64,000 nt of DNA from Gluconacetobacter aggeris (GCF_014174395.1 NZ_JABEQD010000009.1:1-64000), one strand, 5' to 3'; shown: positions 1 through 8,350, numbered from the stretch's first letter. The notes: a model not told the origin generated them from the letters alone. Numbers and translations: made by a program.

Positions 1-870
1 CGCCATCTGGTTCGGCGCGGTAAACTGCGCCCTGGGATCGGCGCGCAGCAATTCCACCGGCGAGGTTCCCGGCCCGTTCAGCACCGAATTGGCCAGGTCG
101 AGGCTGCCATGCACGTCCGTCGCCTGCCCCTTCCAGCCAAGGTCCGCATACAGGCTCTGGATGTCGGTGCTTTGCAGGTCCCGCCAGCCCTCCTCATGCA
201 CCTCCCGGCCGGCGACATAAAAACCCCAATCGCCCCGGCGCGCGGCATAATCGCCCTGGGCCACGATGCGCCCGAACGAACCGCCGGACAGATCGGCCTC
301 GCCGCCGGCGGCGGTATTGAATGCGTTCTTCATCCGCACATTCAGCGCACCGCCCAGCGCGTTCAGGCCGAAGACAGGGTTCGGCCCCTCCACCGCCACC
401 CGCTCGATCGCCAGATCCGGGATCAGGTCCCAGTTCACCGTGTCGCCAAAGGCCTGGTTGAAGCGCACACCATCAAGATAGACCGCAACACCCTGCGACG
501 TGCCCTGCAACGGCGACGCCTGGAAGCCGTTCATGACGATGGTGGGCTGATACGGATTCCCCGCCGGCGCATTGAGGCTGACACCCGCCAGACGGCTGTC
601 CAGCGCATGCAGCATGTCGGCGGTGCCGGTCCCTTGCAGGTCATGCGCGGTCAGGATGGCGGTCGCGGCCGGCAGACGGTCACGGTCGATGCCGGAACCC
701 GGCAGTGGCGAGGTTCCGATGACGGTAATGTCCTCCGCCTGCATACCGGCGGACACGCCACCCCGGGCCACTTCCGGCGCCGTCTGCGCCAGCACCGCGC
801 GGGCGGGCAGAAAGCAGAGCGTGACCGAGGCCAGATACAGGGCCCTCCGTCCAGTCGTCTTCTCAAACAT
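1..870 (-). CDS. TonB-dependent outer-membrane receptor, N-terminal part (runs off window start)
   Basis: The frame is open from the ATG at 870 to the window edge, giving 290 codons without a stop, so the C-terminal barrel is missing. Residues 1-29 form a signal peptide with a probable cut at AVLA|QT. Residues about 45-165 are a plug domain, with stretches such as VYLDGVRFNQAFGDTVNWDL and VFGLNALGGALNV that are typical of TonB receptors. The family imports scarce ligands (siderophores, cobalamin, metal chelates, sometimes PQQ) across the outer membrane using TonB energy. The ligand cannot be read from the sequence. It is divergent from a two-component system, 68 bases apart, and sits beside a PQQ alcohol dehydrogenase module; import of a metal complex or PQQ is therefore an inference only. 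The sequence AAGAAGAA upstream of the ATG could serve as a weak ribosome site. Confidence 0.88.
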   Translation of the reverse strand, partial: MFEKTTGRRALYLASVTLCFLPARAVLAQTAPEVARGGVSAGMQAEDITVIGTSPLPGSGIDRDRLPAATAILTAHDLQGTGTADMLHALDSRLAGVSLNAPAGNPYQPTIVMNGFQASPLQGTSQGVAVYLDGVRFNQAFGDTVNWDLIPDLAIERVAVEGPNPVFGLNALGGALNVRMKNAFNTAAGGEADLSGGSFGRIVAQGDYAARRGDWGFYVAGREVHEEGWRDLQSTDIQSLYADLGWKGQATDVHGSLDLANSVLNGPGTSPVELLRADPRAQFTAPNQMA

Positions 871-938
871 GCGTTTATTCTTCTTTTTTGATTGGCATGC
901 CACGCGGTTCATCAGATCGAACGGGGCCAGGGAAGTCG

Positions 939-2357
939 ATGGGACATTTTCCCGAAAATCATAAAAATCATCCGCCCGGCACTGCATTCTTCCCGTTCCG
1001 CCCCATCGGTGCGCGCCTGCGGCTGCTGGAGCGCCTGCTGCTGGCACTCATAGTGGCCACGATGATCGGCCTGGTGGCCGGCTCCGGCCTCGCGGCGTGG
1101 CAGGCCGCCCGCTCGATCCGGGTGGAGCTGGTCGCCGCCCTGGCCAATGCCCGCGCCGATATCAGCGCGATGCCCCCACCATCGGCCCCGTCCGCCGCCC
1201 GCTGGCTGGCGGAACTGTGCGACAGTTTCGACGGCAATCGCCACATCCAGGCCCGCATCACGGATCAGGCCGGGCGCGTGCTGCGCCAGTCCCAACTGGC
1301 TGCCGGGCCCCGCCCGCCCGCCTGGTTCCTGCACGCCACCACGCCGCCCATGGCCCCGGTCACGCTCGCCCCGGCCAGCCTGCCCGCCGGATGGCGGCTG
1401 CACCTGCAAGCGGATGCGACCAACGAGGCGGCGGAACGCTGGGGCGAACTCCGGGTGCAGATCGCCACCATCACGCTGCTGGTCCTGCTGATCGCCGGAT
1501 CATGCTGCGTCATCATGGTGCGCGGCCTGCGCCCGCTGGCCACCCTGTCCAACGGCTATGCCCGGATCGCGGCGGGCGACGAGGGGGTGGAACTCCCCGA
1601 AAGCGGCCCGGCCGATATCGCCGCACAGGCCGCGTCCTTCAATCGCATGGCCCAGGCGCTGCGCACGGCCACCGCCCAGAATCGCCACCTTCAGGACCAG
1701 CTCGCACGCGTCGCGGAGGAAGAACGCGCCGACATCGCGCGCGACCTGCATGACGAGGTCGGCCCCCTGCTGTTTGGAATCACGACCTTCGCGGCCACCC
1801 TCGCCCGCTCCGCCGCCGAAGGCCGCCACGACGCCATCCCCGCGCAGGTGCGCGCCATACAGGACGCCACCGGCTCCATCCAGCGCACCCTGCGCGCGAT
1901 CCTGCAACGGCTGCACGGCACGCCGGGACGCGGGCTGCCCGAAGCCCTGGAGGCGATCGTCCTGTTCTGGAACAATGTCGCCCCGCACATCATCTTCACG
2001 CTTTCCTGCGATCCATCGCTCGGCACCCTGGACGGAGCAGAACGCGACGCCCTGTTTCACGTGGCACAGGAAGCTGTCTGCAACGCCGCCCGCCACGGAC
2101 ATCCTTCGCGCATCGCGCTGCGGGCCGGACGCGATGGCGGGCGGATCATCCTCTCGGTCCGTGACGACGGCACCACCGGCCCCAGCGCACCGGGTCTCGG
2201 GCTCGCCGGCATGTGCCGCCGCCTCTCGGATCTGGGCGGCCATCTGGACATCAGGCGCGACCAAGGCTGGACCGTCACCGCCAGCCTACCCGATCCGGAC
2301 GCCCTTCCCCCATCGGCCAACACCCGCACCATGGCGCCGGAGGCGCACAACGCATGA
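939..2357 (+). CDS. NarL-family sensor histidine kinase
   Basis: A 472-residue membrane sensor kinase. TM1 is at about residues 32-56, followed by a periplasmic segment of roughly 110 residues, TM2 at about 174-194, a HAMP domain at about 195-245, and a HisKA_3 dimerisation domain with the phospho-accepting His271 in ARDLHDEVGPLL. An HATPase domain follows, with an N-box (EAVCNAARHG, Asn382) and a glycine-rich GLGLAG loop. The start at 939 is preferred because AGGGAAG lies just upstream; an in-frame start at 888 is possible. The stop overlaps the response regulator start (ATGA), so the pair is translationally coupled. The short periplasmic sensor region has no domain I recognise. Its place beside the PQQ dehydrogenase genes suggests it controls them, as kinases such as PedS2 do in Pseudomonas; this is inferred from position. 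Confidence 0.9.
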   Translation: MGHFPENHKNHPPGTAFFPFRPIGARLRLLERLLLALIVATMIGLVAGSGLAAWQAARSIRVELVAALANARADISAMPPPSAPSAARWLAELCDSFDGNRHIQARITDQAGRVLRQSQLAAGPRPPAWFLHATTPPMAPVTLAPASLPAGWRLHLQADATNEAAERWGELRVQIATITLLVLLIAGSCCVIMVRGLRPLATLSNGYARIAAGDEGVELPESGPADIAAQAASFNRMAQALRTATAQNRHLQDQLARVAEEERADIARDLHDEVGPLLFGITTFAATLARSAAEGRHDAIPAQVRAIQDATGSIQRTLRAILQRLHGTPGRGLPEALEAIVLFWNNVAPHIIFTLSCDPSLGTLDGAERDALFHVAQEAVCNAARHGHPSRIALRAGRDGGRIILSVRDDGTTGPSAPGLGLAGMCRRLSDLGGHLDIRRDQGWTVTASLPDPDALPPSANTRTMAPEAHNA

Positions 2358-3001
2358 AAATCCTGCTGGTGGACGACCATACGGTGGTGCGCGCCGGCCT
2401 GGGGCAACTGCTTTCAACGGCCCTGGGCGCCACGATCCTGGAAGCCGCCGACACCCCGACCGCCCATGACCTCGCCCTGCGCACGCGGCCGGATCTGGTG
2501 GTGCTGGATCTGGGCCTGCCCGGCGCCGGCGGCCTGTGGCTGCTGCCCCGCCTGCACGATGCCGGCCTGCGCGTGCTGGTCCTGAGCATGCACGCCGACC
2601 CGATCTATGCCCGCCGCGCACTGGATGCCGGGGCCACAGGCTATGTCTCGAAGACGATCGGCCCCGACGACCTGCTGGACGCCATCCGGCAGGCCATGGA
2701 CGGACAATGCTATGTCGAATCCGGAATCGCCTCCATGCTCAGCGAACATCGCGACGTGCTGGGCCGCGATTTCGGGCGCCTGACGGCCCGCGACCTGGAT
2801 ATCATGCGGTTTCTGGGCGAGGGACGCAGCCTGTCCGACATCGCGGCGACACTGGGCGTCAGCTACAAGACGGTGGCCAACACCGCCGGCATGATCAAGA
2901 CCAAGCTGGGCGTCGCACGCACCGCCGACCTGGTCCGTCTGGCCATTGCCATGCCGGTGGGCTGGACCATCGGCGGGCGGGAAAACCGGGAAACGGTTTG
3001 A
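2354..3001 (+). CDS. LuxR/NarL-type response regulator
   Basis: A 215-residue regulator with a receiver domain (residues 1-118: acidic pair DD at 7-8, phospho-acceptor Asp52 in VVLDLGLPG, conserved Lys100) and a C-terminal LuxR-type helix-turn-helix (about 148-208) with the segment LSDIAATLGVSYKTVANTAG. It starts inside the stop codon of the kinase gene, so both are made from one mRNA. LuxR-type regulators of this kind (AgmR/ErbR, PedR2) govern quinoprotein alcohol dehydrogenases in other proteobacteria. The same role here is inferred from the neighbouring genes. Its own binding site is not identified. Confidence 0.92.
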   Translation: MKILLVDDHTVVRAGLGQLLSTALGATILEAADTPTAHDLALRTRPDLVVLDLGLPGAGGLWLLPRLHDAGLRVLVLSMHADPIYARRALDAGATGYVSKTIGPDDLLDAIRQAMDGQCYVESGIASMLSEHRDVLGRDFGRLTARDLDIMRFLGEGRSLSDIAATLGVSYKTVANTAGMIKTKLGVARTADLVRLAIAMPVGWTIGGRENRETV

Positions 3002-3019
3002 CGCCTGCGGCAGGGTTCG

Positions 3020-3062
3020 GAGTCTTCTTTTTCTGAAGAAAAAGAAGCAAAAAGACTTTTAT
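3020..3062. repeat. 43-base hairpin repeat, copy 1
   Basis: Identical over 43 bases to 28679-28721. Its core is a perfect inverted repeat, CTTCTTTTTC-TGAA-GAAAAAGAAG, followed by CAAAAAGACTTTTA. It lies 18 bases after the stop of the response regulator gene and could end transcription in either direction, although the stem is A/T-rich. It is markedly lower in GC than the surrounding genes. Confidence 0.85.
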
Positions 3063-3146
3063 TCGTTTTGGCCATCGTCTGGGTGGCGGCCATCCACAAG
3101 ACCGTGCGGAACGATCCGGGGGCACGAATGCCCCCGGACGAAAACA

Positions 3147-4751
3147 TCAGAAGAACAGGATCGCGCCGCCCGAGACGGTATTGTCACTGGCCGAATTGCC
3201 GTTATGCGCCGCTGCTTGCGTATGGGCATATTCCGCCACCAGCTTCAGCCAGTCGGTCAGATCGTAATAGGCCGCACCAACCTCGGACTGGTTGCGACGC
3301 ACCAGCCCGGTCGCGGTATCCCCCGACGCCAGATAAAGGTTGCTGACGCCATAACTGCCCACCAGCTTGAAGCGCTTGGTGAAGTTGTAGGCGCCCTGCA
3401 CGTAATACCCTTCCGAATCACGCTTGTGCCCGTTCGGCGCAATGCCGTCGAAGAACAGGCCCGTCGTGCCTAGGCCGCTGCCGCGATAGTAATAGACCAC
3501 GGCCTGAGCGGGGCCATAGGTCAGCTTGGCACCGATTTCGCCGGCCTCGGCCATGGCACCACGCCGGTCCGTTTCCGCCAGCAGGCCGCTCGTCAGACCC
3601 TGCTGATGCTGGATCAGGAAGCTGGACCAGATCCGGGTACTCAGCTCGCCGATCTTGAAATCGTACGTGATCTTGCCCTGGACCATCGGCGAACTGTGCT
3701 GCGTCGACTGCGCCGACAGGCCACCACCGGCAAAATTGAACGCATCCAGCGGCTGGAAGACACCAACCGACCCCTGGAAGCCGGCAATGACCGGCGACGC
3801 ATAGGAAATCTGCGGAATCCAGTCGGCATAGACATAGCCCAGGCCGATCCGGCCCAACGAGGTATTGGCCGGAGCCGTATTGCTGCCCGTCGTGCCGACG
3901 CTGAGCAGCGTCGCATCGTTCAGGATCGCGTCGGAACCGAACAGCGCCAGATCGCGGCCGAGCTTGACGGTGCCGAAGCTCTTCGTTCCCGCCGTCAGAT
4001 AGACCTGACGCAGATCGATGCCCGCCGTGCCCAACCCGACCGAACTGCCGCCGGAATTGGCATTGAACGCGCCCGGATTGGCGTTGTTGAGGCCGGGATA
4101 CAGGCCCAGCACCGCCGACAGGTCGATCCCCGACTGCGTCGTCGACAGTTTGAGGACGAAACCGGCCGGCAGCAGCCCGTTGCGCACCGCCGACGAATCG
4201 AATCCGCTGCCCCCGCTCGACAGCCCGCCCGCCACCGGCAGGCCGTGCCCTGGCGAATTGTAGCTGTAGAACCCGTTCACGAAACCGGAGAAATTGATAT
4301 CGATCTGGCCGGCCTTGAAGGTCAGCCCCTTGCCCGCGACATAAGGGGCAACCCGGACCACGCTGGGGCTGTCGATCGTGCTGCGTGCCGCCAGCATCGA
4401 GGCCTCGGCGGCGCGGGCGCTGGCCGCGGCACTGTCGGCTGCCCGCTGGGCGGCGAGCACCGCCGGCATCACCGCGCCATCCGCGGCGGCCTCGGTCGTG
4501 ACCGCGCCATGGCGTGCCGCCGCACCCCGCCCCCGTCGCGGAGCCTGGGCCGAGGCCGGCTCCACCGCATGATGGCGATGCTTGGCCAGCAGGGTCGAAT
4601 ATTCGACCTGCGTCAACGCACCCTTGGCCCGCAGGATATCTAGAAGATCGCTGTAATCGTCAGCCCTGGCGCAGCGGGCCGACAGCATGGACACGCCGCC
4701 AGCGGCCAGAACGGCCGTCAAACCCACCTGTGCCCAATGTCTTGCCGACAT
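3147..4751 (-). CDS. DcaP-like outer-membrane porin
   Basis: A 534-residue secreted protein. The start at 4751 (MSARHWAQ) gives a signal peptide ending near ARCARA|DD; GGAG lies upstream. After it comes a short conserved helix (DYSDLLDILRAKGALTQVEY), then a low-complexity region rich in Ala and His/Arg, then a long beta-strand region with alternating residues ending in AILFF, the terminal aromatic typical of outer-membrane barrels. This layout matches DcaP-like trimeric porins, which pass small anionic solutes. It lies downstream of the dehydrogenase operon on the same strand, 169 bases from the preceding gene, so it may feed substrate to the periplasmic enzyme. The substrate is not determinable here. 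Confidence 0.82.
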   Translation of the reverse strand: MSARHWAQVGLTAVLAAGGVSMLSARCARADDYSDLLDILRAKGALTQVEYSTLLAKHRHHAVEPASAQAPRRGRGAAARHGAVTTEAAADGAVMPAVLAAQRAADSAAASARAAEASMLAARSTIDSPSVVRVAPYVAGKGLTFKAGQIDINFSGFVNGFYSYNSPGHGLPVAGGLSSGGSGFDSSAVRNGLLPAGFVLKLSTTQSGIDLSAVLGLYPGLNNANPGAFNANSGGSSVGLGTAGIDLRQVYLTAGTKSFGTVKLGRDLALFGSDAILNDATLLSVGTTGSNTAPANTSLGRIGLGYVYADWIPQISYASPVIAGFQGSVGVFQPLDAFNFAGGGLSAQSTQHSSPMVQGKITYDFKIGELSTRIWSSFLIQHQQGLTSGLLAETDRRGAMAEAGEIGAKLTYGPAQAVVYYYRGSGLGTTGLFFDGIAPNGHKRDSEGYYVQGAYNFTKRFKLVGSYGVSNLYLASGDTATGLVRRNQSEVGAAYYDLTDWLKLVAEYAHTQAAAHNGNSASDNTVSGGAILFF

Positions 4752-4920
4752 CTGACAAACTCCGTTGTTTCTTGTTTTTATTATAACGCGTTCGCCTATG
4801 GCGCGAACTACCAATTACGCCGCGCCTGTACAGGCTCCGGTAACGTTCTGGAGGGCACGCAGCCGCATCTGTTCACGGTCCGGTCCGGCCTGCAACCTGG
4901 CCGGACCGGGTCCCCGCTTC

Positions 4921-6108
4921 CTAATCCCCGCTATAGACCAGCGGCACCGTCGATGATTTGGCCCCGTCGAACGTCAGTTCGGCCGAACCGGCAGGCATGC
5001 CGTTCTGCTGCAGCAGAAACGCCATGATGTTCACATAGACATCGTGCGGCAGGCTGGCCGGCTGGGTCGCCGGCATATTCTGCGACACGATCGTGAACAC
5101 GTCGCCAACATGGAAATTCGCCTTGGGCGAGGCGAAATTCTTGCCCTTGAGCGCGGGGCCGGCCATCCCCTCCAGATTGTCGCCATGGCATTGCGCGCAA
5201 TTATCGGCATAGGCCTTCTTGCCTGCATCGGCCTGCGCCGCCGTAAAGAGCGCCGGCTTCGCCCCACCAGCAGCAGGCGTTGCCGGAGCGGCCGCCGGGG
5301 CCGCCGGCGCTTCCGCCGCCGCGAGGACGATCGGGTTGGCCGGCGACATGGCATAAGGGCGCAGCAGCGCCGCCAATTGGCCGGACCGCCGCAGCGCCGC
5401 GATGCTCTTCTGGAAAGACGCCGCCGCAGCAGCACCCTGCGGGCCATACAGCGCCACCACGTCCCAGTCGGCATGGGGTTCGCTCAGCGCGTGCATGCAA
5501 TAGTCACGCGCCTTTTCCCCACCGGGCAGATAGGCCACCGCACTGGCGCGCCAGACCATCGCCGCCCGATCCGTGCGATGGACCACGCTCGCAATGGTCT
5601 GCGCATCGGTCGGATAGATATCGGCGTGGACATTGGGATGTTTCACGAAATACAGGTTCGGCGCCGTCAGGTAGGTCACCGCCACATCCGTCCCGTTCGG
5701 CAGGGCCGCCAGCGTTTCGGCCTCGTGGCCGCGCGGCGTCACCAGCACGAATCCCATCCGTGCATAGGGCGCCGTCGCCCGCATCCCCTCTGGCACCGCG
5801 CCATGCGTGGCATCGACGGGAAAGCCCAGCACCAGCGCACAGCGCGAGGCCGCGAGCGTGCTGAATTTCCGGACATCGAATCCGTCATCGTCCCCCGCGC
5901 CACTGCCGTCGAACGTATAGATCGCGGCATCGGTGCCCTGCTGGCGGGCCACCGCCTGGACAACCCGGCGATCCATCGCATGGGCCGGGTTGGAGGAATC
6001 GATGCAGACCGAAACCGTGGCCCCGGCCGGCCGCGCGGCAAGCACGGCACCGACGGCTACGGCGCAGGCCAGGGCGCGGCGCGACAGGCGGGCAATATTC
6101 ATGCGCAT
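4921..6108 (-). CDS. Fused XoxJ-like periplasmic binding domain and cytochrome c
   Basis: A 395-residue secreted protein. A signal peptide (about 1-30, cut near AGA|TV) precedes a domain at about 31-260 resembling the extracellular solute-binding-like proteins MoxJ/XoxJ that accompany methanol dehydrogenases. An Ala/Pro-rich linker (about 260-290) leads to a class I cytochrome c with CAQCH at 304-308 and a candidate axial Met345 in NMPATQ. The start is fixed by AAGGAGG five bases upstream; this ribosome site overlaps the TAA of the upstream dehydrogenase gene, so the two are co-expressed. In known systems the J protein and the G cytochrome are separate; here one chain could both activate the dehydrogenase and take its electrons. 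The domain assignment is confident; the function is inference. Confidence 0.85.
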   Translation of the reverse strand: MRMNIARLSRRALACAVAVGAVLAARPAGATVSVCIDSSNPAHAMDRRVVQAVARQQGTDAAIYTFDGSGAGDDDGFDVRKFSTLAASRCALVLGFPVDATHGAVPEGMRATAPYARMGFVLVTPRGHEAETLAALPNGTDVAVTYLTAPNLYFVKHPNVHADIYPTDAQTIASVVHRTDRAAMVWRASAVAYLPGGEKARDYCMHALSEPHADWDVVALYGPQGAAAAASFQKSIAALRRSGQLAALLRPYAMSPANPIVLAAAEAPAAPAAAPATPAAGGAKPALFTAAQADAGKKAYADNCAQCHGDNLEGMAGPALKGKNFASPKANFHVGDVFTIVSQNMPATQPASLPHDVYVNIMAFLLQQNGMPAGSAELTFDGAKSSTVPLVYSGD

Positions 6109-6118
6109 GCGGTCCTCC

Positions 6119-7870
6119 TTACAGCGCGAAGACATAGAGATGGCCACCCAGCGGAATCGAGCGGACACGCGGGTCCTTCGCCATGTCGCCGCCCCAGATC
6201 GGCACACCGCCGCCCCAACCGGCATAGACGCCGACATATTGCCTGTCGCCGACCTTCCAGGTGCTGGGCACGCCAAGGACACCCGACGACATTTTCGGAC
6301 TCTTCCACAGCACGGAACCCGTTTTCGCGTCGAAGGCATACAGATAGCCGTCGGCGCTGCCCGAGAAGACCAGCCCGCCCGCCGTCGCCAGCATTCCCCC
6401 GTTCCACGGCAGCGCGGATTTGAACGACCAGGCCTGCTTGCCGGAATTCAGGTCGATGGCCTGGACCGAACCCCATTCATCGGGATGTTCCGGATCGCGC
6501 ATGACGGTAAAGGTCTCGCCCAGGAACGGCAGGCCGGCCTTGTACGAAACCGAGGCCCCCTTCATCTTCATGCAGGTGTGCAGTGTCGGCACATAAGCGA
6601 AATGGGTCTGCGGATCGACGGCGATCGGCCACCAGTTCTTGCCGCCCAGGAAGCTGGGGCAGGTAAAGATCTCCTTGTCCACGTCCGGCCGCATGGCGGG
6701 GTCGGTCATCGGCCTGCCATCCTTGAAGCCGGAAACCGACGTCGCATGCGCGAATTTTTCAGCGTAGATCAGTTTCCCGTTCGTACGGTCGACCGCATAG
6801 AACCAGCCATTGCGGCTGGCGCTGACCAGCGCCTTGTACGCCTTGCCCTGGTAGGTCAGGTCGGTCAGGACCGGCTCGTTCGTGCCGTCATAATCCCATG
6901 TATCGTTCGGCGTGTACTGGTAATGCCACTTGATCTTGCCGGTCGCCGGGTTCAGCGCGATCACGCTGTCGGTATAGAGATTGTCGCCCGGCCGCAGCAC
7001 CGCCAGCCACGGCCCCGGATTGCCCACGCCCCAGATCAGCGAGTCGGTCTGCGGGTCGTAACTGCCGGTCAGCCAGGTGGCGCCACCACCGGTCTTGTAG
7101 GCCCCCTTGGGCCAGGTATCGCCGCCCGGTTCGCCCGGAGCCGGAATCGTCGACTGCCGCCAGATCTGCTTGCCGGTCTTGGCATCCAGCGACGCAATGA
7201 AGCCCCGCCCGCCATACTCGCCACCCGAGACGCCGACAATGACATGGCCCTTGACCACCAGCGGCGCCAGCGTCATCGCATAGCCCAGGTCCGGCGCCTC
7301 CAGCGCCTGGTCCCACACCACCTTGCCGGTCGTGGCATCCAGCGCCAGCACATGATTGTCCAGCGTGGCCATGTAGACATTGCTGCCATACAGCGCGACG
7401 CCACGGTTCACCACGTCGCAGCAGATCGTCTTCAGCCCCACATCGGACAGGTCGCGCTGATATTTCCACAGCAGCTTGCCGGTGCTGGCCTGAAAGGCCA
7501 GCAGCCCGTTCTTCGGCGTGGTGATGAACATGTAATCGCCATTGACGATCGGCGGCGCCTCATGCCCGCTCTTCGAGCCCGTCTCATAATCCCAGGCGGG
7601 CTTGAGCTGGGCGACATTGCCCGCGTTGATGCCGTCCAGGACCGAATAGCCCGTGCTGGAATAATCATGCCGGTACATCAGCCAGCCATTGTCCTGCGCC
7701 GCGTGGCCCAGCCGCTCGCTCGTCACCGGCTGATAGGGGCCGGCCGGGTCTTCCGCCCGGACGGGGGATGTAACCGTCAGCGCGGTCGCACAGGCCAGTG
7801 CGACCGGCAGGGCCAGCACCGCATTGCGCAGGGGCCGCCTGGTGACGCTGGTACGGTAAGCAAACTTCAT
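6119..7870 (-). CDS. PQQ-dependent alcohol dehydrogenase, probably lanthanide-type
   Basis: A 583-residue periplasmic quinoprotein of the methanol/ethanol dehydrogenase family (eight-bladed propeller with repeated W-motifs such as LDATTGKVVW). The start at 7870 (MKFAYRTS) gives a signal peptide cut near VRA|ED. Active-site features visible are the vicinal disulfide Cys150-Cys151, metal ligands Glu218 and Asn284, the catalytic base Asp326 in NDTWDYDGTNE, and a second Asp328 two residues on. In this family Asp at that place marks lanthanide-using enzymes (XoxF, ExaF/PedH), whereas calcium enzymes usually have Ala or Ser. There is no CXXCH, so it is not a quinohemoprotein and must pass electrons to a separate cytochrome, most simply the one encoded next. 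The substrate (ethanol, methanol or another alcohol) is not fixed by sequence reading. Confidence 0.93.
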   Translation of the reverse strand: MKFAYRTSVTRRPLRNAVLALPVALACATALTVTSPVRAEDPAGPYQPVTSERLGHAAQDNGWLMYRHDYSSTGYSVLDGINAGNVAQLKPAWDYETGSKSGHEAPPIVNGDYMFITTPKNGLLAFQASTGKLLWKYQRDLSDVGLKTICCDVVNRGVALYGSNVYMATLDNHVLALDATTGKVVWDQALEAPDLGYAMTLAPLVVKGHVIVGVSGGEYGGRGFIASLDAKTGKQIWRQSTIPAPGEPGGDTWPKGAYKTGGGATWLTGSYDPQTDSLIWGVGNPGPWLAVLRPGDNLYTDSVIALNPATGKIKWHYQYTPNDTWDYDGTNEPVLTDLTYQGKAYKALVSASRNGWFYAVDRTNGKLIYAEKFAHATSVSGFKDGRPMTDPAMRPDVDKEIFTCPSFLGGKNWWPIAVDPQTHFAYVPTLHTCMKMKGASVSYKAGLPFLGETFTVMRDPEHPDEWGSVQAIDLNSGKQAWSFKSALPWNGGMLATAGGLVFSGSADGYLYAFDAKTGSVLWKSPKMSSGVLGVPSTWKVGDRQYVGVYAGWGGGVPIWGGDMAKDPRVRSIPLGGHLYVFAL

Positions 7871-8092
7871 CTTGGATCTCCCGCAACACTCTTCCGGTAG
7901 GAATCGTCCGCACGGCATTTCAGCTTCCGGGAAATGAAAGTCGCGCCCAACCGTCCGCAACGCCGTCCGGCCGAGGGCCGGATAAGCGTAACGACAGGAA
8001 CATGGCGCAAGATCCGTAAGTAATCCCCGACAAAACCGTTCATGACGATGCTCCACCTGCACGTTCGTCGTTCTTATGTGTCAGGCCCCTCA

Positions 8093-8107
8093 GCATTTGC
8101 CGGTCCA
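8093..8107 (-). promoter_or_regulatory. sigma54-like -24/-12 boxes for the dehydrogenase operon
   Basis: On the minus strand the sequence reads TGGACCGGCAAATGC, with GG and GC separated by ten bases as sigma54 promoters require. The -24 half is imperfect (consensus TGGCAC). Transcription would start about 210 bases before the dehydrogenase ATG. The palindrome at 8151-8168 lies upstream, where an enhancer-binding activator could sit. Prediction only. Confidence 0.25.
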
Positions 8108-8114
8108 GGCGTTT

Positions 8115-8126
8115 CTGTCACGACAG
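8115..8126. promoter_or_regulatory. Short palindrome CTGTC-AC-GACAG
   Basis: A perfect 5+2+5 palindrome that shares its TGTC/GACA ends with the two larger sites at 8151-8168 and 8453-8470. It is probably a half-strength or unrelated site. Confidence 0.3.
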
Positions 8127-8150
8127 CGAAAAGGCATGGGGCCGGCGGAC

Positions 8151-8168
8151 TGTCGCAAAACTGCGACA
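8151..8168. promoter_or_regulatory. Operator-like palindrome TGTCGCA-N4-TGCGACA
   Basis: A perfect 7+4+7 inverted repeat, flanked further by GGAC and AGTCC, which extend the symmetry. Sites of the form TGTCGCA/TGCGACA are typical of Fis-family sigma54 activators such as AcoR. No such activator is encoded in this window, so the binding protein is unknown. Confidence 0.55.
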
Positions 8169-8297
8169 AGTCCGGAGCCGGTCGCGCAAGAACAGGGCCG
8201 GAAAACCATGGTGCAACGCAGAAAATCGCGGACGGCGCTTTTATTCCCCCGCGGCATCGATACGGATTGACTATAATCACGTTTCAGAGATTATGGC

Positions 8298-8312
8298 CGG
8301 CACGATGAAAGC
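8298..8312 (+). promoter_or_regulatory. sigma54-like -24/-12 boxes for the oxidase operon
   Basis: The sequence CGGCACGATGAAAGC keeps GGCACG of the -24 box and the GG-N10-GC spacing; the -12 half (AAGC) is poor. It would start a transcript about 340 bases before the diheme cytochrome gene. Prediction only. Confidence 0.22.
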
Positions 8313-8350
8313 GCCCCTGTTCCTGTCTCTCTATTGCGTGGCCTGACCGG

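Noticed and set aside
3020-3062. CRISPR-like repeat
   Set aside because: The two copies are 25 kb apart with no spacer array. They are isolated hairpins.
6109-6339. Longer N-terminus for the XoxJ-cytochrome fusion
   Set aside because: The frame is open into the dehydrogenase gene, but AAGGAGG and a proper signal peptide fix the start at 6108.
5933-7900. Open frame of 655 codons opposite the PQQ dehydrogenase
   Set aside because: No domain is recognisable and the true gene on the other strand is clear, with ribosome site and signal peptide.
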